Part shown: in pieces, positions 5,720-5,848 of the stretch | How the letters are laid out: each line of letters begins with the position of its first letter | How positions within the stretch are numbered: the first letter of the stretch is position 1 | Assembly: GCA_024280785.1 (NCBI GenBank) | Contig: JAJRPK010000060.1 | Location: forward strand, 1 to 5,848 | DNA: 5,848 bases | Direction of reading: 5' to 3' | DNA from: Gammaproteobacteria bacterium | GTDB taxonomy: Bacteria > Pseudomonadota > Gammaproteobacteria > Pseudomonadales > UBA7434 | The notes under the pieces: generated by a model | Told to the model about the DNA's origin: nothing | The model's database searches: none | What the model saw: only the letters and a program-made list of their open reading frames with translations | Translations under genes and position numbers: made by a program

Positions 5720-5757
5720 TCAGAGATTGAACGAGTTCGTCTAACGGCAGAAAGACA

Positions 5758-5774
5758 GTCGGGGGTTGCCCGAC
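5758..5774 (+). repeat. Perfect 6-bp GC-rich hairpin
   Basis: GTCGGG (5758-5763) and CCCGAC (5769-5774) form a perfect stem around a 5-base loop (GGTTG). A T-rich stretch starts only 11 bases later (5785-5793), so as a + strand intrinsic terminator it is off pattern. It seems to be part of the larger repeat. Confidence 0.4.
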
Positions 5775-5785
5775 AGCAAGTCACT

Positions 5786-5843
5786 TTTCTTTTGTGTGAA
5801 AATAAAACTAACGAAAAGAAAGCACACAAACGAACGTCGTTTG
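5786..5843 (+). repeat. Overlapping, mutually exclusive inverted repeats
   Basis: Three perfect pairs crowd together: TTTCTTTT (5786-5793) with AAAAGAAA (5814-5821); TTTGTGTG (5791-5798) with CACACAAA (5823-5830); and CAAACGA (5827-5833) with TCGTTTG (5837-5843), the last with a 3-base loop. The pairs share arms, so only some can form at once. This may be a cruciform-prone or RNA-folding part of the repeat. Confidence 0.4.
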
Positions 5844-5848
5844 ATCGC

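Larger units (their letters stand above)
5720..5848 (-). repeat. Probable dispersed intergenic repeat, cut by the window end
   Basis: Read on the minus strand, this segment has CTTTCTTTTCGTTAG, then ACACAAAAGAAAAGTGACT, then a GC-rich hairpin. The order 'CTTTCTTTT, spacer, AAAGAAAAGTNACTCGCC-like, small GC hairpin' resembles an intergenic repeat I recall being scattered in many proteobacterial genomes; this is memory of a pattern, not a search result. One frame on each strand is open across the segment (plus from about 5669 to the window end; minus from the window end to a TGA near 5684), but neither has a convincing start and ribosome-binding site, so I call no gene. Confidence 0.35.

Noticed and set aside
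5720..5848. tRNA, tmRNA or a new gene at the window end
   Set aside because: There is no T-loop consensus with a matching acceptor stem, and neither open frame has a convincing start codon with a ribosome-binding site.

Overview
The window looks like chromosome from a Gram-negative bacterium of moderate GC content, most likely an aerobic, probably marine gammaproteobacterium. This rests on gene style only: a two-subunit-type 2-oxoacid:ferredoxin oxidoreductase beta subunit, a short zinc-ribbon membrane protein and a 3-ketosteroid-dehydrogenase-like flavoprotein. No 16S or other marker gene is present, so taxonomy is inference. All recognisable genes are on the + strand.

Layout. (1) From base 1 to 448 is the 3' end of a korB-like gene, cut by the window edge. 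(2) From 449 to 616 is a spacer with a small hairpin, short direct repeats and a doubtful 28-codon ORF whose stop overlaps the next start (TAATG). (3) From 617 to 910 is a 97-aa zinc-ribbon protein with two membrane segments. (4) From 911 to 1185 is a spacer rich in structure: an 8-bp inverted repeat (970-977/1032-1039) covering the Shine-Dalgarno site of a possible 34-aa hydrophobic peptide (986-1090), then a nested inverted repeat (1050-1136) with an 11-bp outer stem and an internal perfect 8-bp hairpin. (5) From 1186 to 3479-5627 is a redox gene group: a flavodoxin-fold protein with a TTG start, a KstD-like FAD enzyme (true start probably ATG 1749) and, 27 bases later, a cytoplasmic molybdopterin (bis-MGD) / [4Fe-4S] oxidoreductase. 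(6) From 5628 to 5848 no gene can be supported. The last part resembles a dispersed intergenic repeat on the minus strand, with several overlapping inverted repeats.

How the genes may work together. The FAD enzyme and Mo/W enzyme are almost certainly co-transcribed, and the flavodoxin-like gene lies 101 bases upstream in the same direction. One reading is a soluble redox module in which the Mo/W enzyme and the FAD enzyme act on the same cyclic or steroid-like substrate, with the flavodoxin-like protein as electron carrier or flavin reductase. The substrate cannot be read from the sequence. This FAD + Mo pair is the best candidate here for an undescribed system; the structured leader before the flavodoxin gene is the second.
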